NCBI RefSeq assembly: GCF_000237925.1
Contig: NC_031495.1
Location: forward strand, 6,301,852 to 6,365,851
Direction: 5' to 3'
DNA: 64,000 bases
From: Schistosoma mansoni
Taxonomy: Eukaryota > Platyhelminthes > Trematoda > Strigeidida > Schistosomatidae
Shown: piece by piece, positions 22,795 through 42,784 of the stretch
Layout of the letters: every line of letters starts with the position of its first letter
Position numbering within the stretch: the first letter of the stretch is position 1
Translations under genes and position numbers: made by a program
Notes under the pieces: model-generated
Databases searched by the model: none
Told to the model about the DNA's origin: nothing
Seen by the model: only the letters and a program-made list of their open reading frames with translations

Positions 22795-25700
22795 AGAAAT
22801 GAGAAGTGGAAGCGACAGCTTGGATACGATCAACCAGACAAAGATGTCAAGGACGGACAACAATAAGCGCAACCTAAGAAATTAGATCGTTCACGATCGT
22901 CTAGCTTCAATTGACTCATGATCTTAACTATAAAATTACTAAATCTCCACAAAAACCCCCTTGTGAGAACGAAAATTGTCGGTGCATTCGATATACATAA
23001 CTACGCCGTTTACTTCAAGTATACTTGAAGACTGGGCTTATTTGAGTGAGCCTACCGATTTTTTCTATTTTGGGGAAGGTATAACAGAAAAACTGATCTA
23101 TAGATCAGTCTCTGAATAATTAAATCAAGCGAGCTTTATCTCCAGGAGCATGCTTACGATAAGTTTGTAGAAAATGGGTTACAGCGCAGTCTGACGAACA
23201 CCAACTAGGGTAAGTAATTCAGATAAAAGGATATAGAAGAAAAATGTGCCAAGCCATTGGTTGGAGCTACCTCTCGTCGCACGACCTTGAGCGACTAGGT
23301 GAAGGCGGGCAAAGTGTACTTGAATCCAATATCCTTGAGACAAACTCGTGTTCACTGGTTGATTTCTTTGAGCTTGTCTCTTTTCATTTCCATACGGCTC
23401 TAGATCTTCGGTAGTGTCATAAGAGCGATATTCCAGCCACTTGAATGCACTACTTGAGGGTTTCTGTTTCTTGTAATTAGAGTTAATGTGTTTGTCTATG
23501 AACAGCCAAGTTTTTGGAACCAGCACTTATCACATTAGCTGGCAAGATGCTAGTTGGTTACATCATGGAAAATAATGACGAGAAAATTCGATTGTTAGAG
23601 TAAGACGACTTTTTCAAAAAATCAGTTAATTCACAAATAAGCTAATTAACTGGTATTGCAGACAGCGTGAGCAGACCGAAGTGTAAGAATAAGAAGAGCA
23701 GTAAAAATGATAACAAGAGGGATAGAAATTAGCTGCTGATATGTGGTGATAACGACAGTGGGTAACATGCATCAGACACAACTGTTCTAAGCGGGAGATG
23801 GTAACCCATAAGTAAGTAAGTACATGTTAAGTCTCATCTTTAAGCTATCCATTAAGCAAGTGAGAAAGTGAAAGAGCACGTGTGATTTCACTTTTTGATG
23901 TGAAATTTCTGAGGTTTCACTCGTGGGGGGTGTTGAAATTCTGGTATGGTGTTTGTGTTGGGGAGAACTGACGTACTTGGTATGCTCTTAACTTGGTATG
24001 CCATTAACAGATTGCTCCTTATTCTCGTTTCAGTGAGAACAACCACGTGTTAGAGTGTGTCATTGTAATGTATGTTTCTCAGTCCTACCACCCACTTTGC
24101 TTTATTCGGTCTGAGAGACTTATATCTCTTTAGAAAATGGAGAATGAGTAACGTTGTGGAGTTCGAGTTGAGGCCGTGAGTACGTTATAAACAGTGTCAG
24201 AAACAGTTTGGCGACGGTTGCAATATTTTGTCTTCGTATAAAGTGAAGATATACATCTGTTCCAGCTCCATATCTAATGTGTTTTGAGTCAATATCTTGG
24301 TTCTCTATGGTTAGCAGCCCGAGATCACGCCCCGGGGTGACAATTAGGAGCAGATTTCCATATAGGGTGTAAGTTGTCTGTTGGCAGTGAAGCCTAATGT
24401 TAATGGCGTGAAATTTCGATGGGTTAAGTTCTCACCCATTCTCTCATCGCTGTAAGGTTCTACATAGTAGTAAATAGATCTTAATCGACTTTCATATCTC
24501 TACATCTTCAACATACACGACAGTCGCAAGTTAATTATGTCTAAGCGGTCACTAATGGAAATTTGGGAAATAAGTGGACCTAAAACAGTTCCTTGTGGGA
24601 CTACTGACGTTAAGATCCTGCTGTGGAACGTCCGGTTTCCAGATAACTTCGAGGTCAAGACAATAGCACATCAGTGGAATCCATCTTCGCAACCTTTGTC
24701 ATAAGTGAGCACGACTCTTTGTCAAAGGCTCTAGCGAGGTCAAGAAATTCCAGACGGACCGTTATCTTTTGATCTCGGAAGGTCGTCCAGCTGTCTAGTG
24801 ACATGAGAGGACTGGATGTGCAGGACTCCTTGGTTCGTCGACTTCCGTTTAGTAATGAATGCGTACATACACTTCGGGTTAGCCTGTGTCTTAGCTACCA
24901 GAGAGCACAAGGACTAAGAACAATCATTTTTCAATCCTCAATCGGAGTATGGTACCTAGTACTTTGCATTTAGTATATCAGAGCTCCATATAATAGTGTA
25001 ATTTTCAAAACTGATTATTTAAGCTATCTACACATGAATCTCCACTAGTAGTCGTTTTAAAGTTTCTGCCGGATAAAAGTGAACGGTTGGGTACCAGTTA
25101 AGTGACACAATCCCGTAAAGTCGTTTCTAACAGACACTAACAAGAGTAAGCAAAATTACCCATTTAAACTGCTCAGGGAAATTATGCCTGCATATAGAAG
25201 AGCTACGACGTCTCATTGTGATACAAGTGACAGTAAAGTTGTTCAAATAGCAGAAGGGGGTAGATACAACCCGACTTCTTGGAATAGGTAAAACACATTG
25301 GGCACAATCAGAAAGGATTAACATCAGTAGAGATGCCATTTTATTTTGGTTATGGACATGCCTCATACACAAATGTAGTTCACTAATGCTCGAAAACTTG
25401 GTCAGCACTACTGCCGAATGTTTAATGAGCTACTAATTAGGGACATTTATGAACTACTAAAATGTGCTTAAAGAAGTATTCATATCTGCACCGCGACACT
25501 GCTTATTGACAATTCATATTGCTGTGCCTCAATTTCGTCTTTCTCCGGAAATAGTACACATCTCTGTCCACCCTTCCTTCTCTATGGGCATTGAGGCCCC
25601 TAAACGTTAATAGATGGAAGTCTGAGTTCAGCGGAGCTCGGTGTTGGGTGATAGCCTTTCAATAATTACACAAACCGAAGAGAAAAATATTTGTGGTTCA

Positions 25701-28700
25701 AAAGTTCCCGCCGAAGTTAACGAATGACTCGGTCCTCAGGAACTGCATACAAATGACTTCAGCCGCATTATGATGCACGTTGGACACCAAGGTACAGATG
25801 GATGCCTGATAAATAATGTTAAATTACCAGTTGTTGAGGCTCAAGATGATTTAGGAGTTATTAACAGTTGAGTGTTTGTAAACAGTTAAGCATTGCTATA
25901 CAGTGTTTGTCAAATGTTCTAGAACCCATTTAAAATTTAACTACATAGATTTTAGGACATTCATGACATTTTATATTGCATTCTTTTGACGAAGACTGTA
26001 CCGCTACGCTTCAGCGGTCAACTTCTTTCTACAAAAGACATGTAGATCATCGACATAGATGATCTGTGTTGAATGATTAGTAGCCCACTCAAGTTAAACG
26101 GGAATGGTGCGAAAAACCATCCATCGTGGAAGTCACACCTCACGGTTAGTACCCAAGGTGGATCAACCTCTCGCCGTATCCAGGTACTTCGGCTGCTTTG
26201 ATGACCATACAGCACAAACAAAGTTATTTCGGAAATATATCGGTAAAAGTAGGTTTAAGGAACAGAGAGTAACCACTGCTGCATGAACTGGTCCGTGGCG
26301 CGCAACTAACTGATGTTCATTGGTTGCACTTGACCTTAACGAGGATCGGTGAACTGTTCGACATTCACTGACCCGACTACCGGATGATTTGGCCAGGGTT
26401 CAGTAATATCTTACTAGGTCTGCAGACTGACCTGCTGGAAGGATTTGAAGAACACCATCTACTCCTATTACTGGAACCTCGAGGCTTTCGAATTATGAGA
26501 GATTTGTTGCGAGTAGTTAACTACAGTGTCTGGCTTCTTCGATTGAACTTGCGGTGGTATTAGTCCTAACCACACAGTTCCCAAACCTGATCGTAAGACA
26601 ACATGGACAATATATATTCAACACTTAACATGTAGAGAAGGCCAACAGTGGTAAACGCGGGAATATTCATGCATTCAACCGGATGGCATTGCTCAGCATC
26701 GCAGATGCGATCATTCTTTATAACTTATCTTTATTCATATTGAATATATTATCCAATCTTCAGCCTAAATATGTTCTTCAGAAGTACTAAGTATTATACC
26801 TTTAATTGTTACGATACAATGAGTCAGGATAGATCATGATGTGACTTCAACGTAAGATCTTGTACATGAGATGGTCACATCATGACATATCTATGCCTTT
26901 AGCATTAGGTCTATTATTATGATAGTGTTAACAACGAACTAGACTATAATTTTACACAAGTACTGCAAAAATGTATAATTATACAAAACCATAAGATGAG
27001 TTCATTGGAATGTAACAAAAAACTACAGAATAATCAAAATAAAAGTGTTCTCACCATCTTACGGAAAGCTCAAATATGAACATCCAATCTTCATGTTCCT
27101 CAGCAATAACTGTAAGATCCACTTTGAATAGTTCATGTGTGAAAATCCCTCCATGTATACATATGCAACTTCTTCTTAGTGGTTCCTTTATTTGTACATA
27201 TTGTTAATCTAATTTATACCGTTTGAGGTTGTAATGTTTCATTTCATGATAGTTTTCCCAGTTTTACCGCTGCTTTCACTGGGTTTCCATGTTTCTTCTT
27301 GAACTGTATCCATGTTGTTTTAATTAACTGGATGTACCTGCATCTCAGAGTTGATGTTCACTCTGGGACTCGAACCCAGTACCTTTCGCTTCAAACGCCA
27401 TCGCGTTATCCACTCAACTTTGATGTTCACTCATGATCAAATTTAAGCCAATGAATTAAGCTTCTTAACAAAGATTTTCCTTGATAAATCTCTATCCAGA
27501 AAGAATAGAATAACACTTACTTTTTGGGTCGTTCGGTGATTCTCTTATAATTCCTATCAATTTGTCTATTTATCGTAATTGAGATCGATTATTGTGCGAA
27601 CAATTGTTGGTTGAATAACTAAGTGGTAATATTTGTTTAGGTAAAATTGTACATTTGTATATATGATGAAATTTAGAACCGTTGTTACCCCAATCACCTT
27701 GTTCTGATTTCGATTGAGTCGCGCGTTAATATATGTATTCCACGGACAGGCATACTTCACCCAAACGTAGTTTGGATTTTATGATAACTTTGGACTTGAT
27801 ATGGCAACAGTTAATTTTAATTCCAGAGCAAAGATCTCATGAGGACACTGCAAAGGTCTCTGCAGGCCTATAACCAATTAAATAACAACGGATGACCTAC
27901 TTTCCAGGCCCAAAGTCACCAATAAGTAGAACTTCTTGCCTCACCAAATGATTATAGATATTCCTACACACTTGACCAGAAGAAATTTGTATCTACTGGA
28001 AGAATCCCTATCACCAGGATGAAAAAGAAATTTTCAAAAGTTTATCGTTATTAAACTAAAGCTTGGAATTACTAAGCACTATGTATAAAGACGGTAGCTT
28101 CTATCACTAAATCTATTTCGTTCTTTGAAGAATTTGATGGTATTCTAACAAAAATGCAGCATACATCCCGATTAATAATTCATGTCTGATATGCGATGAT
28201 CTGCCTGACTACCTGCTGTTCGTAAAATTATTTTGACCCTAACAGCACGGTTTCAGGGAGGATCATTCTTGTATAACCAACCTGGTGAATACAGTGGACA
28301 GGTGGATAACCATGCTCGGTCGTAAGGGGAAAGTTGAGGTTATATACCGTAACTTATCAAAAGTTTTTGATAAGGTCAATCATATTAATGAGTTCAAACG
28401 GCCAGGTATCAAACCAATGTTAATTGACTGACTCGGTACATATCTGGATAATCGGCTTTTTACGACCAGGGTAAACCTCACTTTTTCTCAGGTTAAGGAG
28501 TGTTCTAGTGAGGTCCATCATGGTTCAGTACCAGGACATCTTCTCGCAATTTATGTAAACAATCTTCCTCGGCAGGCGTTGTCTGGTATGTTACTTTTCG
28601 CTGATGATATGAAACTCTGGAGCAAAGTTTGCAACCAAGATGATGAGCTGACAATTCATGAGAATCGCACACGACTTTGAAGTTGGGCGAACAATAACAG

Positions 28701-29995
28701 ACTTACCTTTAACATCTCAAAGTGTAAAGTAGTCCATCTTGGACATGTTATAGACTACGAAGACATCGTGGATAACTCCTTTCTGAAGGTGTCCCAAGTT
28801 GAGAAGGATCTAGGACTGTTGGTGCCCAATGGCCTGAAGAATACATTGAAACATATCCAAAGGCGAGTCACGAAATCAGCTCGGGGTAAGGGTGCTAAAG
28901 GTATCCGGAGTTTGACAACGCCTTTACACGTGACACCTTTACAATCAGAGTATACCAACCTAGTCAACTCAGAAATGAAGAGGTTTGGAGATGTATTTGA
29001 AAGGCTATCGATATATGGGGAGGCGTTTAATGTAAGCTGACCGACGGTTGTAAGAGATGTATGTCACGGCGTACCCACTCGTGATCTGGTCAGGATGAGT
29101 GACTGAGCGCTTTCAGCCAGGTGTGTCCAGTAAAACTAATGAGGTCACCACCAATGTAGAGGACCCATAGAATTACCTATTTGGGGATTTGCTTACCTTT
29201 ACAGTGACTCAAATTCAAGCCTAATGCAGAGTGTCTCAAATCACTAAGCCTTTCCTCATTGGAATACAGACATCTAAGAGGTGACCTCCTAACGACTTAC
29301 AATATCCTATACACTTCTGTATATCTTATCAAATACCTACATAAGCTCGGTTAAAACACAAACCTCAGGGATAACACCCAGAACCTGGAGACACAATGTG
29401 GATTGCTAACGTAGATAATCTATGTCGAATGATTGGGAGCCTACTCGACTTGAGCTGGAGTGGTGTGACCAAAAGTTGACTTCAAAGTCACACCTCGTGG
29501 TCCATAATAATAATAATAACTAATAAGGATTACTCCTTCGATGTTTCAAGGTACTACGGATGCTTTGATGACCGTGTAACACAAAGGATGTTTTTACGGA
29601 AATATATTGGCAAGAATGAGAACAGAGGAGGTAGTGAGACCACCACCACACGGGCCATACCATGGCATACGACTAACTGATGCGCGTTTGTTGTCCTTGA
29701 AGTTGAAGGAAGTCGATGATGACCCTACAACAACATGGAACGGACTGTAGGCATCCCCTCTACTCCTTAAGAGTTGTCAAATGCTGGAATTCTCTGTCGG
29801 CTGAGTTAGTTTGAGGGACTTCCCATGGCATATCCTTAAGGACTAAGGACAGTACCTCTCTATAATCTACTAATATATTTCCAGTTTTTTTTCGTTAAAT
29901 ATACGTAAGTTCTTACCTGGAGGCATGGGCGATCTACTGTCACTGGATACAGAAACCTGTTGAATAAAAGCTTCTTCTGTTGCCTCCAGAACCAT
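20604..29995 (-). CDS. Unrecognised minus-strand gene with PPGW (possibly MBD-like) N-terminal region, head to head with RAD51
   Basis: Three minus-strand coding segments join in phase: 29995-29917 (ATG first after an in-frame stop, ends phase 1 before GTAAGA), 21743-21559 (acceptor TTTGCTTTAG, donor GTAAGT) and 21008 to either stop TAA at 20606-20604 or a GTAAGT donor at 20607. The first exon starts MVLEATEEAFIQQVSVSSDS; the first junction makes MPPGWMAPVRK. The next stretch has SDRFSKKHICREDGSVLVVS and KKMKNII. The third exon is polar and low complexity with a basic run KKVPRKKRRKSK that looks like a nuclear localisation signal. PPGW followed by basic residues, an SD, a DG and an SK-x5-hydrophobic tail recalls the methyl-CpG-binding (MBD/TAM) fold, but the aromatic YY-SP core is not seen, so this is only a suggestion. 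The first intron is 8.2 kb and holds the 22.2-kb gap and LINE debris. No further downstream exon was found. The exon chain is inferred from phase, not from a transcript. Confidence 0.5.
21990..22202 (-). mobile_element. SINE-B, cut by a scaffold gap
   Basis: Arm, hammerhead and tRNA-like part (minus strand GGGTTCGAATCTCGCGAG, box A-like GGTCTACCGGTTAAGGG). It runs into the N gap at 22203. A SINE-B arm reappears at 22900-22945, so gap and poly(A) tract probably lie inside one element. Confidence 0.8.
22044..22089 (-). ncRNA. Hammerhead ribozyme in SINE-B, intact motif
   Basis: Minus strand: GCACTG/CAGTGC 6-bp stem I, CTGAGGAG, stem II around ATAAT, GACGAAAC, GGCC-closed short stem III and GTC. 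Every invariant core base and both stem I arms are present. Type I hammerheads with a short stem III are known from schistosome Smalpha SINEs. Confidence 0.7.
22203..22402. other. Scaffold gap of 200 N
   Basis: Exactly 200 N, the same length as the gap at 61926-62125, so the true size is unknown. Confidence 0.98.
22403..22792. repeat. A-rich tract of about 390 bp
   Basis: Nearly pure A with scattered C, G and T, directly abutting the gap and followed by unique sequence from about 22793. Far longer than usual retroposon tails; may be a low-quality assembly end. Confidence 0.9.
22895..22965 (+). mobile_element. SINE-B right arm and end
   Basis: CGTCTAGCTTCAATTGACTC, then CTCCACAAAAACCCCCT: the shared 3' end of SINE-B, on the far side of the gap from 21990-22202. 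Confidence 0.7.
22966..24240. other. Intronic stretch, no clear element
   Basis: Inside the first intron of the minus-strand gene. A 115-codon minus-strand frame (23526-23179) has no recognisable domain. Confidence 0.35.
24240..25100 (-). mobile_element. LINE reverse-transcriptase fragment (CR1-like, degraded)
   Basis: Minus strand reads EFLDLARAFDKESC and, in another frame, VVPQGTVLGPL, the palm motifs of LINE reverse transcriptase (DLSKAFD..., GVPQGSVLGPL). Several stops and frameshifts. Confidence 0.6.
26010..26660 (+). mobile_element. CR1-like LINE 3'-terminal fragment
   Basis: Contains a stretch (GGTACTTCGGCTGCTTTGAT, CGGAAATATATCGG) shared with 29530-29620 at the end of the LINE at 28240. 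Degraded. Confidence 0.5.
27111..27783 (-). mobile_element. Solo-LTR-like fossil with nested SINE-A
   Basis: Starts TGTAAGATCC and ends GGATTTTATG, flanked by ATAAC at 27106-27110 and 27784-27788. Inverted relative to the related copies at 41251-41906 and 42785-43448. TG...CA-like ends with 5-bp duplications fit a solo LTR; a nonautonomous DNA element is the alternative. A SINE-A piece occupies its middle. Confidence 0.55.
27320..27425 (-). mobile_element. SINE-A tRNA-like fragment nested in an LTR-like fossil
   Basis: Minus strand: GTGGATAACGCGATGGCG (box A side), GGGTTCGAGTCCCAG (box B), ending at ACATCCAG just before the hammerhead. About 170 bp of the host element is missing beside it. 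Confidence 0.65.
28240..29870 (+). mobile_element. CR1-like LINE, reverse transcriptase to C-terminus (degraded)
   Basis: In order on the + strand: VEVIYRNLSKVFDKVNHI (palm start), VHHGSVPGHLLAIYVNNLP, MLLFADDMKLWSK (FADD catalytic motif), NNNRLTFNISKCKVVHLGH, VEKDLGLLVPNGLKNT, then YRHLRGDLLTTYNILYTS and RVVKCWNSLSAELV near 29760. This is the standard order of CR1/jockey-like LINE ORF2 from the palm to the C-terminal region. Stops and frame changes make it nonfunctional. The endonuclease domain is absent. Confidence 0.8.
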
Positions 29996-30306
29996 TTGAA
30001 ACCATTCAAAATCTGAACTAAAGTTGTTACATTGCACCAAGTTTTAATTGTTCCTAGTTTGACCGCCTGGTACGAAGTCCTATCGTAATGTTGCTTTGTG
30101 GAACTAGTTCTTATCATCTGACTGCTTTAATCTCACCACTTTTTTTTTACTGCTAACTGTAGTCCATTTCGTTTTTTACTAAATGTCGTCCACTCACCTT
30201 TTCTCTTATTCTCTATTCCAGATTCCCTTATACGCTTCACATCACACTTGGCTCAATTCATCCTCAAGCTAAACACTGATCTAACGAAAGTCAGACGATA
30301 ATCTCT
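29996..30306. promoter_or_regulatory. Probable bidirectional promoter between the minus-strand gene and RAD51
   Basis: 311 bp separate the two divergent start codons, so both 5' UTRs and both core promoters must fit here unless one gene has an unseen upstream noncoding exon. The segment has no recognised transposon. No TATA box is convincing. Head-to-head pairing is inferred from the two exon models. Confidence 0.4.
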
Positions 30307-38880
<8,574 letters not shown>

Positions 38881-39109
38881 CGAAGTTTTGTAACAAACCA
38901 ACCTACCAATTTGCGTGCAAAGAGTTCACTTAAAGTTGGACATTTTTCACAAGACAGTTCCGTTAAAATTCTGAATGTTGTAAATATGTGACCATAGTTA
39001 TTCTGTTGACACGTTGTTTTCTTTTCTGTAACATTAATGCTTCCTATGAAAACATTTAGTTTACTTTTTTAGGAGGAAGAGATTTTATATACATTGATTT
39101 ATTGATAAA

Positions 39110-39115
39110 AATAAA
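39110..39115 (+). terminator. Candidate RAD51 polyadenylation signal AATAAA
   Basis: Canonical AATAAA about 230 bp after the RAD51 stop codon, in AT-rich DNA with T-rich sequence just downstream. It is the best candidate for the 3' end; no transcript evidence is available. Confidence 0.45.
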
Positions 39116-39597
39116 TTTTCAAGTCTTTTGATTTATAGTTTTCAAAGTTTGTTGTATTTCGCTTAAATTGTAAGAGTAGTAATCTGTTTTTAGGTCAGCA
39201 CAGTAAATACATTCTTGCGTTGAATGCATAATAACAGATATGGCTTCCACAATTAGTTGACGTATTTATTCCTATACAAGTGACTGTGGTACCTTACTTT
39301 ACGCAACTGGTGTCTGCAAAGGACTGTCTAATATGTACGATTGGTCACTGAGTAATGACCTATATAATGTGTGTCAGGTCTTTAGTGCATGTCTAATTCC
39401 ATCGATTTATCTCCCAGGGAACACTAGTTCTCCCAAAGTCGCAGGTTCACCTTACTGACGAGCACCGAATAGCATAAAACCTATCCCCAGTGTTCCCTGT
39501 CGACTGCGTCCAACCACCATCTTACAACTGTCTAATGTCCTGTAGCAGTATATTAATCCCTAAAATAAATAGTCCTGTGAGTCCCCAACATTGATGG

Positions 39598-39870
39598 TGA
39601 CCTCATTAGTTTTACTGAACACACCTCGCTGAAGGCGCCCAGTCACTGATCCTCACCAGATCACGAGTGAGTACGCCGTGCCACACATCTTTTACAACCG
39701 TCAGCCAGCTTACATTAAACGCTTCCCGATATATCGATAGCCTTTCAAATATATCTCTAAACCTCTTCATTTCTGAATTGACTATGTTGGTATACTTGGA
39801 TTGTAAAGGTGTTACGTGCAAGGGCGTTGTCAAACTCCGAATACGTGTGACACCTTTAGTCCCGTGATAA
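39598..39870 (-). mobile_element. CR1-like LINE fragment
   Basis: Reverse complement of 28890-29150 (shared minus-strand reading TTPLHVTPLQSKYTNIVNSE and RFRDIFERLSIY). Lies 0.7 kb after RAD51. Confidence 0.75.
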
Positions 39871-40398
39871 GTAATAACTCGGTCAGTAATGAGTGGTAAT
39901 CGAGGTCATTTTTTCGGGGAAAATTCCAGATATTATTTTAGTGTTTAATTTGGAGCATATTCGCTTAGGTGCGACGCTCAGAATTTTACATGGTTCATTA
40001 AAGTAAGGTCGGGGAACATTTTTTTAAAATGTATGGTCTATCTTTTTCACAAACTATGGTTATAGTATAGATATACTTCAAAGTCAACGTTACTTGTTGC
40101 AACTATTACGTAAAAGCAGTAGTTGTTTTTAGTTTATTAGTAACCAAATGTGGAGTGAATGCAAATCTACACTTAAAGGGTTACCTTCAGATAGATGAAG
40201 AAACTAAAAATCAGATTGTAAAATCAGTATTGACATATCTTATAACATATATATGTCCGGACTACTGGAAACCTTACAAATAATAGATATCATATCCCTA
40301 AGAATCCCTCATCTTCAATGCTAACCTCATATTAAAGATATGAAGATTTTCAGACATTATAAATTTCTGGAGACTACAAAGCAGAAGAGCACATTTTA

Positions 40399-40686
40399 TT
40401 TAGCTTTCACAACGTATTTCTATTGCTCAATTGAACTAAAAACTAACTTTCCGAAAGCAAAAAGTTTTGCGTCAACCGTATTTTATTGTCATTAATTATA
40501 AGTGGTTATATAATTACAGAAACGAACAACCCCAACCACTTCCCATGATCATGTTTTTAAGTTGCTAGTCATTTAGCTACTGAACAACATTTAAGTAGTT
40601 TAACACTGAAAAACAAAAGCCAGCTCCGATACCAAATGCATTGGTTAAAACAAAATTAAATTGAAGAGTTGATAACAAAATACGCT
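40399..40686 (-). repeat. Dispersed repeat A1, inverted copy of 12460-12745
   Basis: See the partner at 12460. In this locus it precedes the gypsy fossil instead of following it as a simple inversion would predict, so A1 is a separate element or the block was rearranged. Confidence 0.7.
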
Positions 40687-40745
40687 ATGAAACAAGTTGA
40701 TAGTTCATTTTTTGAGAAAAAGCAAGTGAAATTAGTAAAGTAATA

Positions 40746-40787
40746 CACGGAAAACTAGTACATTAACCGATGTACTAGTTTTCCGTG
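40746..40787. repeat. Perfect 18-bp inverted repeat with 6-bp loop
   Basis: CACGGAAAACTAGTACAT (40746-40763), TAACCG, ATGTACTAGTTTTCCGTG (40770-40787). The related copy near 13630 has only one arm. Confidence 0.9.
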
Positions 40788-41250
40788 CAATACTGTTTTT
40801 GCTATCGATGTGGCGTTTGTCACCCTTTATGGAGATAAACGTAGATTAAAGTTTTGTAGTGCTAGTCTTGAAAAGTTTTGTTGTTGATAAAGATGTTAGT
40901 TTTACTGTATCAGTACTCATTGTATCTGGGTATCTAGCACCATTAAATCGACAGATTCAAAACATGTGCATCACTCCGAGGGTGTCTTTAAAGGTAGACA
41001 ATACCTATTTAGACGTTTTCAAGGGAAAATTTACGTAATTAATTAAATGTATACTAATTCCTTTATCGGTCTTCCCTATCGTTAATGATGTTTCCTCAGG
41101 TAGTAGTCGCCCTTTCGTATCTGAAGGGTGTCGGAAACTGGTATATCAACACCCTCATTCTCTATCACATCCCTTAATTCGAGTAAAAAATAGACATACA
41201 TAAACGCTTTGTTTGACTCCGTATGAACCCAGATGTCTGAAAGTGGTAAG

Positions 41251-41906
41251 TGTAAGATCCAAACCTAGATTCCAATAGGTTCGGATGTGGCCGAATAACG
41301 GGGGAATAGGTTTATAGACTCGCGACCCAATCAAAATCAGAACAAAGTGTTTTGGGTAACAACGGTTCTAAATTTCATCATAAATACTAATGTACAAATT
41401 TACCTAAACAAATATTACCACCCAGTTATTCAACCAACAATTGATACCAAAATATTCAATCTAAATTACAATGAATAGCAAAGTGGTAAGAAATATAAAA
41501 AAATTACCGAAAACATCAAAAGGTAAGTGTTATTCTATCCTTTCTGCATAGATCAAGTAAGATTCCGTTTGAGTTGCTGTTTTATAACACAAAGTATTTC
41601 AAGTTCTAGGAAAGTGTTCCAATTTACAACCAAAAATGCACGATCCCAGTCGAAATCAAACCACACAATCAAAGAGCGAGCAGTCAATATGGCAGCCGCC
41701 AGAATAATAATAATTAAAACAAACTAAATACAGTTCAGTAAGGAACATAGAGACTCAATAGAAACGATAGAAAAACCAAGAAAATTAAACGTTACAGTCT
41801 TAATTAGCATCAAAAAAGTGAACAATATATACAAATAAAGAAACCACAAGGAAGAAACCACAAATGTACGCATGTAGGGATTTTCACTTTCAAAATGGAT
41901 CTAACA
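41251..41906 (+). mobile_element. Solo-LTR-like fossil nested in a gypsy fossil
   Basis: 656 bp, starts TGTAAGATCC, ends GGATCTAACA, flanked by GTAAG at 41246-41250 and 41907-41911. The copy at 13160 shows the empty site (reverse complement GGTGGTAAGGACGTAC). Terminal TG...CA and 5-bp duplications suggest a solo LTR. Related to 27111-27783 and 42785-43448. Confidence 0.65.
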
Positions 41907-42417
41907 GTAAGGACGTACATTTATTACCAATGCAGCAAATTCCTAATAACACTGTCATTAACTTGAGAAGTTTGCAACGTGAGATAGGAAATTTCAACAC
42001 GCACACTTGGAAATTGTCGGCCTCCCTTCATCATTCAGTTCCTGTACTCATCTGTTTAACGCCGTATACAGATTCACTAGATGGGCCACAGTTTGCCACA
42101 AAAACAATATTTCAGCCAAAACCATAGTTTTAGTATATAGTGACATTTATATCTAGCGATTTTTTTTGTAACAACAAATTAAAGGTCACATATCTTTCCT
42201 ATTTGTCACACTTTTTATGTAACCACACTTATATTCGATATCTATTGTTTTTCTGTATCAATGGTAAAGAAACGAATACTTTTGTTTGGTTATATATAAC
42301 ACGACTTCACTACCGCGATTCTTAAAATATAAACGTTGTATCCGCCGTCTATTCTTCTGCTTTAACGGCCACGGCCTTTGATTGAAGATTATAATAGTAT
42401 TATAACATCATTTTAGG

Positions 42418-42591
42418 CCATTCCACACGACGTTGGAGCTTTGGCCCGGATCATTACTGAATAATACTACTGGATCTAATCTTCTTCATTCTGCTGTTGG
42501 TGCCATCACGTGCAGAGGAATCTTTGTTAACCAAGTGAACTTATTTGTGGTTGTTATCTCAGAAAGCAGCTTACAAGTAACACTCATTTCA
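42418..42591 (+). other. Orphan open frame, possible 5' exon of NUP214 (unproven)
   Basis: After an acceptor-like ATTTTAG at 42410-42416 a frame stays open to 42591 and contains SNLLHSAVGAITCRGIFVNQ. NUP214 proteins have SSLLAVSNKYGLVF just before the segment encoded at 47994, so the G-I-F-V part is suggestive. The obvious donor (42537, GTGAAC) gives phase 0, whereas the exon at 47994 needs phase 1, so an additional exon would be needed. It lies just upstream of an LTR-like fossil. Confidence 0.2.
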
Positions 42592-42784
42592 TAACACTGT
42601 TACCATTTTGTTGTTCAATATACCTTTTTATAATTTAACTGTTTGTAGTGTTAATTCTTTTGGTATATTGTTGGTAACTTTGCGTATCGTTATATCGTAA
42701 CTAAGCTCTTTCGCTGAGGTTCACCACAAGTATGTCTCAGTCGTTGGATTTCCAATTTCGGAATCTGACTATAAAATCGAAACC

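Larger units (their letters stand above)
40739..42130 (+). mobile_element. Ty3/gypsy fossil, pol fragment split by a solo-LTR-like insertion
   Basis: 40739-41250 and 41907-42130 match the gypsy fossil at 12930-13650 in reverse complement; 41251-41906 is absent from that copy. Old and broken. The left end carries an 18-bp perfect inverted repeat. Confidence 0.65.

Noticed and set aside
22080-22872. Long poly-Phe/poly-Lys frames across the gap and A tract
   Set aside because: They are translations of N and homopolymer A on both strands, not genes.
23179-23526. 115-codon minus-strand frame
   Set aside because: No recognisable domain, no matching splice sites with the minus-strand gene, and it lies in repeat-rich intron DNA.
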